A stretch of DNA of 64,000 nucleotides from Spirochaetaceae bacterium (GCA_028818385.1 JAPPNY010000210.1:95023-159022); one strand, 5' to 3'; positions 50,553 to 59,631 are shown, counted from the first letter of the stretch. Notes: generated by a model not told the origin, from the letters alone. Program-made: numbers and translations.

Positions 50553-51455
50553 GTGCCCGCCTCCTCGCTGTCGATCGTCGGCGCACCGCCGGTCCGCCGC
50601 GTGCTGTCGCGCGGCCTGCTCTGGACGCTGGTGGCGCTGATGGCGGCCTGGAGCCTGGGACCGATCGTCTGGATCTTCATCTCCTCGATCTCGGTTCGCG
50701 CGGAGCTGTACTCGGTGCCGCCGCACTGGATCCCGCATGAACCGACCCTGGCGCCGTATCGGACGGTGCTGTTCGAGGGCGAGGGGTTCCGCGGCGCCGC
50801 CGGGCAGGCGGCGGCGGAGCTGTTCCGCGCGGGGCTGCTCAATTCGCTGATCATCAGCACCTCGACCACGCTGCTGGTGATGGCGCTGGCGCCGCTGCTG
50901 GGCTACGTGTTCGGCCGGATCGAGTTCCCCGGCCGCCGCGCCCTGTTCTACTTCGTGCTCGCGCTGATCGCGTTGCCGGGCTGGCCGATCATCATCGGCC
51001 TGTTCCCGATGATGTCGTCGCTGCGGCTCCTCGATACCCGGCTCGGGCTCGTCATCCTGCTGTTCACCTACCGGATCCCGTTCGAGATGTGGTTCATGAC
51101 CGGCTACTTCCGTGCCGTGCCGGCGGAGATCGAGGACGCGGCGCGCGTCGACGGCTGCACGCGCCTGCAGGCGCTCTATCGCGTCACCATCCACATGGTC
51201 CGACCGGGCATCGTCGCGGTCTCGATCATCTCGTTCCTGCACTCCTGGAACTTCTTTCTGGTGCCGCTGATCATGGCGTACACGCTCCGCTTCAAGCCCC
51301 TGACGGTCACGATCACGGAGTTCGTCGGCCAGTACTACGTGCACTGGGACCTGATGTCGGCGGCCACCATCCTGGCCATCGTCCCGCCGGTGGTGATGGT
51401 CATCCTGTTTCAGCGCCATATCGTCCGTGGGCTGTCGGCGGGGGCCATCAAGTGA
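50553..51455 (+). CDS. ABC transporter permease (MalG type)
   Basis: Permease of 300 residues from GTG 50553, preceded by GGGAGAGG. Docking loop EDAARVDGCTRLQALYRVTIHMV; closing tail FQRHIVRGLSAGAIK. A short insertion near residues 70-85 (FEGEGFRGAAGQAAAELF) is not usual in MalG. Stop overlaps the GTG of the NamZ-like gene (GTGA), so importer and hydrolase are coupled. Confidence 0.92.
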   Translation: MPASSLSIVGAPPVRRVLSRGLLWTLVALMAAWSLGPIVWIFISSISVRAELYSVPPHWIPHEPTLAPYRTVLFEGEGFRGAAGQAAAELFRAGLLNSLIISTSTTLLVMALAPLLGYVFGRIEFPGRRALFYFVLALIALPGWPIIIGLFPMMSSLRLLDTRLGLVILLFTYRIPFEMWFMTGYFRAVPAEIEDAARVDGCTRLQALYRVTIHMVRPGIVAVSIISFLHSWNFFLVPLIMAYTLRFKPLTVTITEFVGQYYVHWDLMSAATILAIVPPVVMVILFQRHIVRGLSAGAIK

Positions 51456-52666
51456 GACCGGCGGTCTGGTTCGGGGCCGACGTGCTGCTGCACCGCCGCG
51501 AGGGCGCCGCGTTCCGGGAGCGGTTGCGCGGGCGGCGCGTGGCGCTGGTGGCCCACCCGGCCAGCGTCGACGCCCGCCTGCGGCCGGTCTGGGAGCTGAT
51601 CGACGCGCTTCCGGACGTGCGGCTCACGGCGCTGCTGTCGCCTCAGCACGGCTTCGCCGGCGAGAAGCAGGACAACATGGTGGAGAGTGCCGACGCCGTC
51701 CATCCGACGCTCCGGGTCCCGATTCTCAGCCTGTACGGCGAGACCCGGCGCCTGCGCGAGGAGTGGATGGATCTGTTCGACGTCCTGCTGTTCGACCTTC
51801 AGGACGTGGGCGTGCGCGTCTATACTTTCCTGACCACTCTCGGCTACCTGCTCGAGGATCTGGCCGGACGAGCCGACCGCGAGCTGTGGGTGCTGGACAG
51901 ACCCAACCCGGCGGGCCGTTGCGTGGAGGGGCTGACGGTGCAGCCCGGCCAGGAGAGTTTCGTCGGGCTGGCTCCCATGCCTATGCAGCACGGCCTGACG
52001 CTCGGCGAGTGCGCGTGCTGGTATCGGCGGTCAGCCGATCTCGACGTGCGTTTGGAGGTGGTGCCCATGCTCGGTTGGGACCCGCTCGCACCGTGGCCGC
52101 AGCAGCGTGTCTGGCTGCAGCCCAGCCCCAACATGCCGGCGCTGGCAACGGCGCGCGCCTATCCCGGGACGGTGCTGCTGGAGGGCACGACGCTCAGCGA
52201 GGGCCGCGGCACCACGCGCCCGCTGTCGCTGGTCGGGCACCCGCAGGTCGACTGGTCCGAGGTGAGGCGCCGCCTCGAGGATTGCTGCCCCGACGTGATG
52301 AACGGCCTGGTGCTGCGCGATGTCTCCTTCGAGCCGACGTTTCACAAGCACGTCGGCCAGGTCTGTCCCGGCTTCGAGCTGGTCACCGTCGATCCCGTCT
52401 ACGACGCGCTCGCGTGCCGGCCGTATCGGCTGATCGCCGCCATCCTCCGGAGCGTTCGGGAGCTGCATCCCGGCCTGCCGCTCTGGCGGGACCCGCCGTA
52501 CGAGTACGAGCCCGACCGCCTGCCGATCGACGTGATCGCCGGCGGCCCCGCCCTGCGACGCTGGGTGGACGGCGCGGACGGCTCATCGTGGGATGCCTGG
52601 AACGACAGGCTGCGGGCGGACGAACGTGCGTGGGAGCGGCTGACCGAGGCCTTCAGGAGATACTGA
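51452..52666 (+). CDS. DUF1343/NamZ-like exo-beta-N-acetylmuramidase (GH171)
   Basis: Protein of 404 residues of the DUF1343 family, whose Bacillus member NamZ removes N-acetylmuramic acid from peptidoglycan glycan ends. Family blocks are clear: VALVAHPASVDARLRPVWELI, LLSPQHGFAGEKQDNM, LFDLQDVGVRVYTFL, LDRPNPAGR and LLEGTTLSEGRGTTRP. No signal peptide, so it should act on imported muropeptide-type sugars rather than on the wall. Coupled to the upstream permease. Start GTG 51452. Nothing else of a MurNAc pathway (murQ, nagZ) lies nearby. Confidence 0.87.
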   Translation: MRPAVWFGADVLLHRREGAAFRERLRGRRVALVAHPASVDARLRPVWELIDALPDVRLTALLSPQHGFAGEKQDNMVESADAVHPTLRVPILSLYGETRRLREEWMDLFDVLLFDLQDVGVRVYTFLTTLGYLLEDLAGRADRELWVLDRPNPAGRCVEGLTVQPGQESFVGLAPMPMQHGLTLGECACWYRRSADLDVRLEVVPMLGWDPLAPWPQQRVWLQPSPNMPALATARAYPGTVLLEGTTLSEGRGTTRPLSLVGHPQVDWSEVRRRLEDCCPDVMNGLVLRDVSFEPTFHKHVGQVCPGFELVTVDPVYDALACRPYRLIAAILRSVRELHPGLPLWRDPPYEYEPDRLPIDVIAGGPALRRWVDGADGSSWDAWNDRLRADERAWERLTEAFRRY

Positions 52667-52684
52667 GCGGGCGCCCCGTGTGTA

Positions 52685-52690
52685 TATAAT
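52685..52690 (+). promoter_or_regulatory. Consensus -10 box before hicA
   Basis: TATAAT ends five bases before the hicA ATG; no good -35 at normal spacing. If used, the hicA transcript would be almost leaderless or start inside the gene; HicA/HicB binding may overlap it. Confidence 0.4.
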
Positions 52691-52695
52691 TGAGT

Positions 52696-52878
52696 ATGCT
52701 TCGCAACAGCCGAGACATTGTCAGGCGTCTCAAGGCTGAGGGCTTCGAGTTGGTGAGCATCAAAGGGTCGCACCACAAGTTCAGAAAGGGCGCGATCACC
52801 GTGGTTGTGCCCCACCCGAAGAAGGACCTCCCACTCGGCACGGCCCGAAGCATCGCAAGGCAGGTCGGCTGGAGTTGA
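52696..52878 (+). CDS. hicA: HicA-type mRNA interferase toxin
   Basis: Double-stranded-RNA-binding-fold toxin of 60 residues: NSRDIVRRLKAEGFELVSIKG, then the catalytic G24-S-H26 of GSHHKFRKG and closing VPHPKKDLPLGTARSIARQVG. Full length for the family. Followed after 10 bp by hicB. ATG 52696 preferred; a TTG two codons earlier is also open. Confidence 0.92.
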   Translation: MLRNSRDIVRRLKAEGFELVSIKGSHHKFRKGAITVVVPHPKKDLPLGTARSIARQVGWS

Positions 52879-52888
52879 GGAGGAAGGC

Positions 52889-53278
52889 ATGCACTACGTC
52901 GCCGTCATCGACAAGGACCCCGACAGCGCATACGGGGTTTGGTTTCCCGAGGTCCCCGGATGTTTCTCGGCCGCAGACACGTTCGGGGAAATCGTTCCCA
53001 ACTCGATCGAGGCGTTGAGCCTGTTCTTCGAGGACATCGAGCCTGCGCCTCCGCGGGGTCTCGAATCCGTGCGCGAGCAGGTTGCGGACGACATCGCCAA
53101 TGGCTCGGTCCTCATGATGATTCCCTACGTTCGGGATCGGAAAAGGGTGGTGCGGGTCAACCTGAGCCTGGAGAAAGGCTTCCTCGATACGCTCGACGAA
53201 GCCGCCCGCATGCGCGGCATGACCCGCTCCGCATTCGTCGAAAAGGCCGCGACGCGGGAAATTCTCGACCCGGCTTGA
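52889..53278 (+). CDS. hicB: HicB-type antitoxin
   Basis: Antitoxin of 129 residues with an RNase-H-like HicB domain (HYVAVIDKDPDSAYGVWFPEVPGCFSAADT, EALSLFFED) and a C-terminal ribbon-helix-helix-type tail (RVNLSLEKGFLDTLDEAARMRGMTRSAFVEKAA) that would bind the operator. GAGGAGGAAG lies just before ATG 52889. Complete pair with hicA, followed by a terminator. Confidence 0.92.
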   Translation: MHYVAVIDKDPDSAYGVWFPEVPGCFSAADTFGEIVPNSIEALSLFFEDIEPAPPRGLESVREQVADDIANGSVLMMIPYVRDRKRVVRVNLSLEKGFLDTLDEAARMRGMTRSAFVEKAATREILDPA

Positions 53279-53283
53279 AGCGG

Positions 53284-53308
53284 GAGCCGCCGGGGGCGCC
53301 GGCGGCTC
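53284..53308 (+). terminator. Terminator after hicAB
   Basis: Perfect 10-bp stem, 53284-53293 with 53299-53308, five-base loop, followed by GCTTGT. The 130 bp beyond it, to the next gene, hold nothing recognised. Confidence 0.65.
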
Positions 53309-53440
53309 GCTTGTCCGGTCACCAGCCGCACTCCTTCATGCCGCTGATGGATGCGGCGACCAAAGCAAGCAACGGCATCTTCGCCGCGACTCAGGGCGCC
53401 CAGAAGCGATGTGCCCTGAGCCAGCTGGCTGCCGCGGCGC

Positions 53441-54514
53441 TCAGGATCCGTTGCGGGGCAGGGGCAGGTCGACGCGGTTGTGGCCGTTCTGCTGCGAGGC
53501 CAGGATTCCGAGCAGGATCTCCAGCGTCCAGCGCGCGTCGGTGCCGGGCGACACCAGGGTGTCGCTGCCTGCGTCCAGCGCCGCCACCAGCTCGTCGACC
53601 GCGGCGAGCTGGTTGGCGTACAGGTAGTCGCCGGGCACCAGCTCCGCGGCGCGGAGCTCCCGGTGCATGCCGCTGCCGCCGCTGGTGAGGATGCGGCCGT
53701 GCTCGTTGTAGAACTCCACCCGGCCGCGCTCACAGGTGATGCTGAGGATCCCGGCGTTGAACTCGGTCTTGTAGCCGCTGAAGCTGCCGCGGATGTCGTC
53801 CTGGAAGCCGATCAGGGCGGTGGCGTACGGGTCCTGGGCCGGGTCCTTGCCGCCGTCGCCCTGGTAGCGGTCGAAGTGGTCGAACCCGGGCTCCAGCTTC
53901 GCGGTGACCCACCGCGGCTCCGCGCCGGCGAAGAAGCAGAGCAGGTCGATCATGTGGGTGCCGTTGCGGAACATCATCGCGCGCGGGCCGTAGTGCTCGA
54001 CGGACACGGTACGCACCGGGCCGAGCGCCCCGGAGGCCACCAGGCGCTGCGCTTCGGTGTGAGCGACCGACCAGCGGCGGGTGTGGTCCACCGACAGCAG
54101 CGCGCCCTTGCGCGCGCACGCCTCGATCATGCGGTCGGCGTCCTCCAGCGTGGTGGCGATCGGCTTCTCGCAGAAGATCGCCCGCGCCCCCGCCTCGGCG
54201 GCGGCGACGGTCAGGTCGGCATGGACGTGGTCGCCGGTGACGACGCTGACGATGTCCGGTTGCTGCTCGGCCAGGAGCGTGGCGAAGTCGGTGTGGATGG
54301 CGACGTCCGGCAGGTCCGCCCAGGTCTCCCGGAACTCGTCCAGGGCCTCGGTGCGCAGGTCGCACACCCCCACCAGTTCGGTGCGCGGGTGCTCGGCGTA
54401 GCAGGAGACGTGGGAGCGGCCCATAGGCCGGCGCAGCCCGCCGCCGAGGACCTCCGCGCGCCTGGCGCCGATGCCGGTGAGGCCGACGACCGCGGCCCGG
54501 TAGATCTGTTCCAT
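53441..54514 (-). CDS. Gfo/Idh/MocA-family oxidoreductase
   Basis: NAD(P)-dependent sugar dehydrogenase of 357 residues. N-terminal Rossmann start YRAAVVGLTGIGARRAE, the family's E116-K-P118 motif (IFCEKPIATT), and a C-terminal alpha/beta domain with NGTHMIDLLCFFAG carrying the likely catalytic His. Oxidises or epimerises a sugar or inositol-type substrate. Last gene of the minus-strand Opp/glycan block, 17 bp downstream of the amidohydrolase stop. Confidence 0.9.
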   Translation of the reverse strand: MEQIYRAAVVGLTGIGARRAEVLGGGLRRPMGRSHVSCYAEHPRTELVGVCDLRTEALDEFRETWADLPDVAIHTDFATLLAEQQPDIVSVVTGDHVHADLTVAAAEAGARAIFCEKPIATTLEDADRMIEACARKGALLSVDHTRRWSVAHTEAQRLVASGALGPVRTVSVEHYGPRAMMFRNGTHMIDLLCFFAGAEPRWVTAKLEPGFDHFDRYQGDGGKDPAQDPYATALIGFQDDIRGSFSGYKTEFNAGILSITCERGRVEFYNEHGRILTSGGSGMHRELRAAELVPGDYLYANQLAAVDELVAALDAGSDTLVSPGTDARWTLEILLGILASQQNGHNRVDLPLPRNGS

Positions 54515-54531
54515 TCCCCGGATGATACCGG

Positions 54532-55686
54532 TCAGGGTGTCGTGCTTGCCACCGCCTTGCCGGCGCGGACGGTCAGGCGCGGCTCCCAGCGCGCGCCGTG
54601 CCGTTCCACGCCATCGACGTCGCGCAGCGGCACCGGGTCACCTCCTTCGGCCCGCTCCAGCACGGTCAGGTCAGCGCACGTGCCGGGACGCAGTGAGCCG
54701 ACCTCGCCTTCCAGTCCCAGGACCTCGGCGGGGCGCAGGGTCGCCCGGCGGAATGCCTCGCGTTCCGGCATGCCGGCCGCGATCACCTTGGAGACCGTGA
54801 GCGCCAGGTCGTGCTGCGGGCGGGAGCCGACGTGGCGGTGGTACTGGTCGCTGGAGATCGTGTCGGGCCAGAACCCCTCGCCGATGGCGGCCTCCGCGAC
54901 GGGGAAGCTGAACGAGGCCATGCCGTGGCCGATGTCGAACAGCACCCCGCGGAGCCGCGCCTCCCGGACGCAGGCTCGCACGCGGCCGTCCCGCACCAGG
55001 CCCTCGGGCAGCGGGTTGAAGCAGTAGGTGACCACGTCGCCGGCGCGCAACAGCAGGAGCTGCTTGTCCAGCGGCCAGTCGGAGTCCATGCGCGTGCCGA
55101 ACAGCAGCGGCCGGCCGGTGCGCCCGGCGGCCTGCAGTGCCCGATCGAGCACGGGATGCGGGTCCATGCCGATCGAGGGGCCGGTGTTCACGGCGATCCC
55201 CCAGATGTCCGCGCCGCCGTCCTCGATGGCGGCGACGCAGGCGTCCACATCTGCGTCTGCCAGCGAGCCGTAGGGGCAGTCGGGGTCGGACTCGCCGCGC
55301 CGCGACAGGTGGATGGCAAGGCGCACCCGCGTACGGCTGGCGCCGATCACCCGGTCGCGGTAGTCCGGCCAGTTGCCGGCGCCGGCGTCGCCCTGCGACA
55401 GCACCGTGGTCACGCCACGCTTCAGCAGGTGCTCGTCCGGGTCGATGCCGTAGCGCGAGCCGCCGCGCGCGGGATGGGCGTGCAGGTCCACCAGGCCGGG
55501 GATCAAGAGCCCGTCCGGGAAGCTCACCCACTCCCGGGCCGTGCCACTAACATCCGGTCCCGCCGCCGCGATGCGGCCCCCGCGCACGGCGACCGCTCCC
55601 GGTCCGTCCAGTCCGGCGGCGGCGCACAGGACGCGGCCGGCGGTGATGATCACATCGTACCGCGGGGAGTCGTCCCTCGGTTTCAC
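54532..55686 (-). CDS. Amidohydrolase/deacetylase-family metallohydrolase
   Basis: Protein of 384 residues from GTG 55686, which overlaps the upstream stop. Metal ligands H69-x-H71 (DLHAHP), with later DIGHGMASFSF and SSDQYHRHVG, and the closing beta domain (GSLRPGTCADLTVLE...LTVRAGKAV). It resembles the amidohydrolase/deacetylase group that includes D-aminoacylases and the EF_0837-like enzymes. The likely reaction is N-deacetylation or ring opening of a sugar-derived amide. No signal peptide. Confidence 0.84.
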   Translation of the reverse strand: MKPRDDSPRYDVIITAGRVLCAAAGLDGPGAVAVRGGRIAAAGPDVSGTAREWVSFPDGLLIPGLVDLHAHPARGGSRYGIDPDEHLLKRGVTTVLSQGDAGAGNWPDYRDRVIGASRTRVRLAIHLSRRGESDPDCPYGSLADADVDACVAAIEDGGADIWGIAVNTGPSIGMDPHPVLDRALQAAGRTGRPLLFGTRMDSDWPLDKQLLLLRAGDVVTYCFNPLPEGLVRDGRVRACVREARLRGVLFDIGHGMASFSFPVAEAAIGEGFWPDTISSDQYHRHVGSRPQHDLALTVSKVIAAGMPEREAFRRATLRPAEVLGLEGEVGSLRPGTCADLTVLERAEGGDPVPLRDVDGVERHGARWEPRLTVRAGKAVASTTP

Positions 55687-56684
55687 GGTGTGAAGAAGAA
55701 GGTGTCGGCGCGCATGGTGGCCAGGCCGATCTGGGAGAATCCGCCGCGGCCGCGGCCGCCCGGACGGGTGTCGGCGATGTGGCGCGGCTCGCCGCCCGAG
55801 CGTCCCTCGTACCACATGTAGTACACGCCGTCGATCTTCTCGGTGGTGCCGTACCAGATGCCGCAGTCGTCCCAGGTGCCCTCGGGGCCGCGCTCGAAGA
55901 TGGGATTGCCGGGATAGCGGGTCCAGGTGCAGAGGTCGTGCGAGGCCGCGACGCCGAAGTGCCAGGGCGTGTCCTCGTGCCGGTCGCTGCCCGCGTACAC
56001 CATGTACCAGAGGCCGTTGTCCCGAAAGATGCGGTGGGTGGTCACCGTCAGCCCTTCCCAGCTTCCCGGCTCGCCCACACCCAGCACGATCTGGCGTCGG
56101 GTGTGGTCGAACCGGTAGGGATCGGGCGAGCGCACCAGGCAGATGTCGGTACCGCCGCGCGGGTCCAGCGCGGAGTAGAACATCCAGTACTCGCCGTCGT
56201 GGTGCACGACCTCCGGCGCGGCCGCGAACGCCGGGATCAGCGGCTCGTCGCCCCAGCGCTCGAAGCGCAGCCCGTCGTCGGACACGGCCAGGCCGATGCT
56301 CTTGAAGGAGTGTCCCCAGCTCCGTCCTGCGCTGTCCGGCCGCTCCTGCGGCACCGCCGTGTAGTACAGCAGGTACCTGCCGTCCGCCACCACGATCGCG
56401 GGATCCAGGGCGCCCAGGTCGTCGAAGCTGCCTGCCGGTCCCGGACGGGTCACGGGGTTGCCCTCGTGCTCCCGCCACGTCACCCCGTCGAACCGGTCCA
56501 CGGGGCAGGTGAGCAGCCCGATGGCCGCGTTGACCGTGCCGTCCTCCTGCTTGGCGTTGCCCCGGAAGTAGAGCCGCCACTGGTCGCCGACGCGGATCAC
56601 GTCGGCATTGGCGGTCACGAAGTTGTGCCACGTGCCCGGTTTCACGGGGATGATCGGATTGGCCGGGTGCCGCTGCAGCCTCAC
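55683..56684 (-). CDS. GH43/GH130-like five-bladed propeller glycosidase
   Basis: Protein of 333 residues (GTG start overlapping the previous stop). Strands typical of clan GH-F/J propellers: NPIIPVKPGTWHNFVTANADVI, DDLGALDPAIVVADGRYLLYYTAV, APEVVHHDGEYWMFYSALDPRGG, WEGLTVTTHRIFRDNGLWYMVYAG, DDCGIWYGTTEKIDGVYYMWYEG. Candidate acids are the Asp in LDPAI and Glu in APEVV. Cytoplasmic by lack of signal. Confidence 0.82.
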   Translation of the reverse strand: MRLQRHPANPIIPVKPGTWHNFVTANADVIRVGDQWRLYFRGNAKQEDGTVNAAIGLLTCPVDRFDGVTWREHEGNPVTRPGPAGSFDDLGALDPAIVVADGRYLLYYTAVPQERPDSAGRSWGHSFKSIGLAVSDDGLRFERWGDEPLIPAFAAAPEVVHHDGEYWMFYSALDPRGGTDICLVRSPDPYRFDHTRRQIVLGVGEPGSWEGLTVTTHRIFRDNGLWYMVYAGSDRHEDTPWHFGVAASHDLCTWTRYPGNPIFERGPEGTWDDCGIWYGTTEKIDGVYYMWYEGRSGGEPRHIADTRPGGRGRGGFSQIGLATMRADTFFFTP

Positions 56685-58453
56685 GCCGCTGCCTCCCGCC
56701 GATAGCGGATCGACAGCTCCAGCTCGCGCAGGTACACGGCCGGCTGCACCTGCTGGTTCTTGTGCGTCAATTCGATGGTGAACACGTTGACCCCCTGCCG
56801 CACGCCCGCGTGCGCCGGGACGCGGCGGCGCAGATCATAGACCAGATCGACGAAGGCGCTGTTGGGGCCGGTCGGCGCCCCCGGCTGCAGGGTCGGCGCG
56901 TCGAGCAGCCGGTCGATGGCCTCGCCGTTGAGCCGCACGGCCAGACCGTCCACCGGCGTCAGGTTCACCAGCAACAGGTGCAGGCGCACCTCCGCAAGCT
57001 CGGCGGCCGGGACCGCCTCCAGCGCGTCGCCCACCTTGAGGCGGAGGTCGACCGGTTCGCCCTCGGCCAGCACCAGCGGCAGCGACGCCGGCTGCGCCAG
57101 GTGTGCGTGCGGGTGCCCGACGCCGACGCCGGGGACCTCGAAGTCCAGGCAGTACAGCTTGTCGCGGCGCGCCAGCGCTTCGGCCGAGCGCCCGTCGCGC
57201 AGGATCGCTCCATCCAGGTGGCGGCCGTGGCGGGCGACCTGGTCCCACAGGTTGAACACGTAGATGCCGTCGGCCCCGTCCAGGTAGGCGTTGGCCGCGA
57301 GCGCGCGCCACAGGTTGACCGGCATCCCCTCCAGGACGCCGCGCTTGCCCTCGCGGTTGTGCCGGCTCTCCTTGAGCACGCGGTAGTCGGCATCCGACTC
57401 CGTCCCTTCCGGATCAGGCAGCCGGTCCTCGTCCTGCAGCGCGCGGGTCTGTTCCCAGGTCTGGTTGGGCATCACCGTGTCCACGCCGGCCAGCACCTGG
57501 CAGCGCGTGCCGCGGCTCACGGCGGTCAGCGGTCGCAGGTCGGTCTCGAACTTGTTGGTGCGCGTGGGACAGGGGATCAGCACGTCGAGCAGGCCGTCGC
57601 GCGCCCAGGTCTCCACGTCGAGGCCGATGGCGTCGCAGCCGGCCATGGCGGTGGGGCAGCGCGCGGCCAGACCCAGGTGGCGGCCGCGCCGGCGTCCGGC
57701 CTCGTCCAGCACCTCGCGCACCTCGCGCACGAAGGCGGTCATGAGGGGGCGGCCGGCGGCGACCCGGGCGGGGTGGAAGAAGAACGGGTTGCGCATGAAG
57801 TCGAGCTCCACCCCGTCGACCTCGAAGCGGGAAGCGATGTCGCTGATGATCCCCACCCACCACGCCCTGACCTCGGCATGGGCGTAGTCGAGCAGGTCGG
57901 CGGAGAACACGCTGCCCGGCCAGTTCGCGCCGATGCGGCACTCCGGATGGCGGCGCCAGAACTCCGAGGTGAGGGGGCTGTCATCCGCTCCGCGCTGGTG
58001 GTTCCAGAGCTGGTCGGGATGGGGTGTGCCGAAGTCGACCGCTCCCGGAGCGGGCGCGTCCGCTGGCGGCGGGAAGGAGAAGTGGCCGTCGTTCATGCGC
58101 AACGACGCGTACAGGTGCATCCCGTGCCGGTGGCAGCGCTCGCACACCAGCGCCAGCGGCTCCTGGCCCGCGGCGCGCAGGCTGCGCAGCGTGGTGTGCG
58201 CCATCCACTCCTGCACGGTCGGGAACACCTGCTGCCCGGTGTCCAGGTCCTCGGCCACGCCGGAGCCGTACCAGAAGCGGGTGTTGCCGGCGCCCCAGCA
58301 CAAGAGGTCGGCGCCGGCCATGCGGTCCACGGCGGCGCGCAGGAACCCTTCAGCGCTCAGCGGCACCTGCCGGTACTGCCAGAGCGATGCGCCGTCGTCG
58401 TTGACGGCCACCCGGTAGCGGTGCCCGACCCCGGTTGGGGCGGCGTCTGCCAC
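56681..58453 (-). CDS. Glycosyl hydrolase-like TIM-barrel protein (GHL10-like)
   Basis: Protein of 590 residues from GTG 58453. A TIM-barrel region has FEVDGVELDFMRNPFFFHP, with acidic residues at the end of a strand as in GHL-type hydrolases, then LGLAARCPTAMAGCDAIGLDVETW and NLWRALAANAYLDGADGIYVFNLWD; a C-terminal beta-sandwich (NVFTIELTHKNQQVQPAVYLRELELSIRY) follows. Exact family uncertain. It overlaps the next gene by four bases and lies eight bases after the sialidase-like gene. Confidence 0.72.
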   Translation of the reverse strand: MADAAPTGVGHRYRVAVNDDGASLWQYRQVPLSAEGFLRAAVDRMAGADLLCWGAGNTRFWYGSGVAEDLDTGQQVFPTVQEWMAHTTLRSLRAAGQEPLALVCERCHRHGMHLYASLRMNDGHFSFPPPADAPAPGAVDFGTPHPDQLWNHQRGADDSPLTSEFWRRHPECRIGANWPGSVFSADLLDYAHAEVRAWWVGIISDIASRFEVDGVELDFMRNPFFFHPARVAAGRPLMTAFVREVREVLDEAGRRRGRHLGLAARCPTAMAGCDAIGLDVETWARDGLLDVLIPCPTRTNKFETDLRPLTAVSRGTRCQVLAGVDTVMPNQTWEQTRALQDEDRLPDPEGTESDADYRVLKESRHNREGKRGVLEGMPVNLWRALAANAYLDGADGIYVFNLWDQVARHGRHLDGAILRDGRSAEALARRDKLYCLDFEVPGVGVGHPHAHLAQPASLPLVLAEGEPVDLRLKVGDALEAVPAAELAEVRLHLLLVNLTPVDGLAVRLNGEAIDRLLDAPTLQPGAPTGPNSAFVDLVYDLRRRVPAHAGVRQGVNVFTIELTHKNQQVQPAVYLRELELSIRYRREAAA

Positions 58454-58461
58454 GCTGCGGC

Positions 58462-59631
58462 TCAGTCGAGCGAGAACAGCGCCGCTTCGATGTAGCGTAC
58501 GGTGTCGTCCGGATCGCCCCAGTAGTAGACGCTGATGATGCGGCCGTCGGCGCGCTGGAGCGTGCACGGCTCGCCGATGTCGGAGTAGGTGTCCTCGAAC
58601 ACCGAACCGTCGTGCGCCCACGCCTGCAGCATCGGGCGCGAGCCGGGGATGTGCTCGCCGTCGCGCACCGACCACCCTTCGTGGTCGCTCCAGGTGCGCC
58701 CGTCGTCGTCGCTCACCGCCACCCGCATGCTGGGGATGTGGCGGTCGCTCCAGGTGAACAGCAGGCGTCCGTCCTGGAGGCGGATGGTGCTGGTGGCGGA
58801 GCCGGTAATCCGGAACGGCAGCGACTCCAGCTCGCTCCAGGTGCGCCCGGCGTCCTGCGATCGGGCAAGCCACGCGTTCACTTCCCGCGCTTCGCGGCCG
58901 TCGGGCAGGTCGACGAACTCCTCCGAGTGCATGACCGCCAGGATCTCTCCGTCCGGCAGGGGCACCAGCGATGCCTGGTGGTAGCGCCGCCGCCCGCGCG
59001 CGTCGAGGGCCACGATCGAGCCGTCGCCCCAGGACACCCCGCGGTCGTGCGAGCGCACCACGCACTGCGGATGCTGCTGCGGCGCCGCGGGATCGGAGCC
59101 CAGGCTGCCGCACAGGGGCGCCAGCAGGGTGCCGTCGGCCAGCTCGATCATCGGCGCGTGGATGGCCGAGTGGCTGAGCGGCGACGGGATCAGCGGCGTG
59201 GGCTCATCCCAGGTGCGCCCGCCATCGCGTGACCGGCGCGCGAAGTCGATGTAGCTCCGCTCCGCGCTCCAGCCGGCGCCGTTCTGCAGGGTGGCCGTCT
59301 TCGGCTGCGTCTGCAGGACGTTGAGGGCGTAGATGAACAGCACCAGGTCGCCGCTGGCGGCGCTCACCGAGCACTGCTCCATGGGGAAGGTGTCGGTGAG
59401 CTGCTGGTAGCCGGACAGCGGCCACGTGCGGCCGCCGTCGGTCGAGCGGATCAGCGATCCGCGGCACCGTGGCTCGCTGTGGTTGTGACCGGCCCCCTTC
59501 TCGGGTGGCCCGTAGCGGGCCTCCCGGAACGATACCAAAAGATCGCCGTCGGCCAGACGTGCGATCTCCGGGAACGCGGCGTTCCACTCAGGGTCTCGAT
59601 ATACGGTGACGTGTTGCAGATCACGTACCAT
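58462..59631 (-). CDS. Asp-box (BNR) sialidase-like protein
   Basis: Protein of 389 residues with five Asp boxes: STDGGRTW, SRDGGRTW, SHDRGVSW, SQDAGRTW and SDDDGRTW, the richest set in the window. An early Arg (FREARY) and CRGSLIRSTD fit the sialidase-type fold. No signal peptide. ATG 59631 lies 11 bases inside the end of oppF, so the two are coupled; an Opp-imported glycan is a plausible substrate. Confidence 0.85.
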   Translation of the reverse strand: MVRDLQHVTVYRDPEWNAAFPEIARLADGDLLVSFREARYGPPEKGAGHNHSEPRCRGSLIRSTDGGRTWPLSGYQQLTDTFPMEQCSVSAASGDLVLFIYALNVLQTQPKTATLQNGAGWSAERSYIDFARRSRDGGRTWDEPTPLIPSPLSHSAIHAPMIELADGTLLAPLCGSLGSDPAAPQQHPQCVVRSHDRGVSWGDGSIVALDARGRRRYHQASLVPLPDGEILAVMHSEEFVDLPDGREAREVNAWLARSQDAGRTWSELESLPFRITGSATSTIRLQDGRLLFTWSDRHIPSMRVAVSDDDGRTWSDHEGWSVRDGEHIPGSRPMLQAWAHDGSVFEDTYSDIGEPCTLQRADGRIISVYYWGDPDDTVRYIEAALFSLD

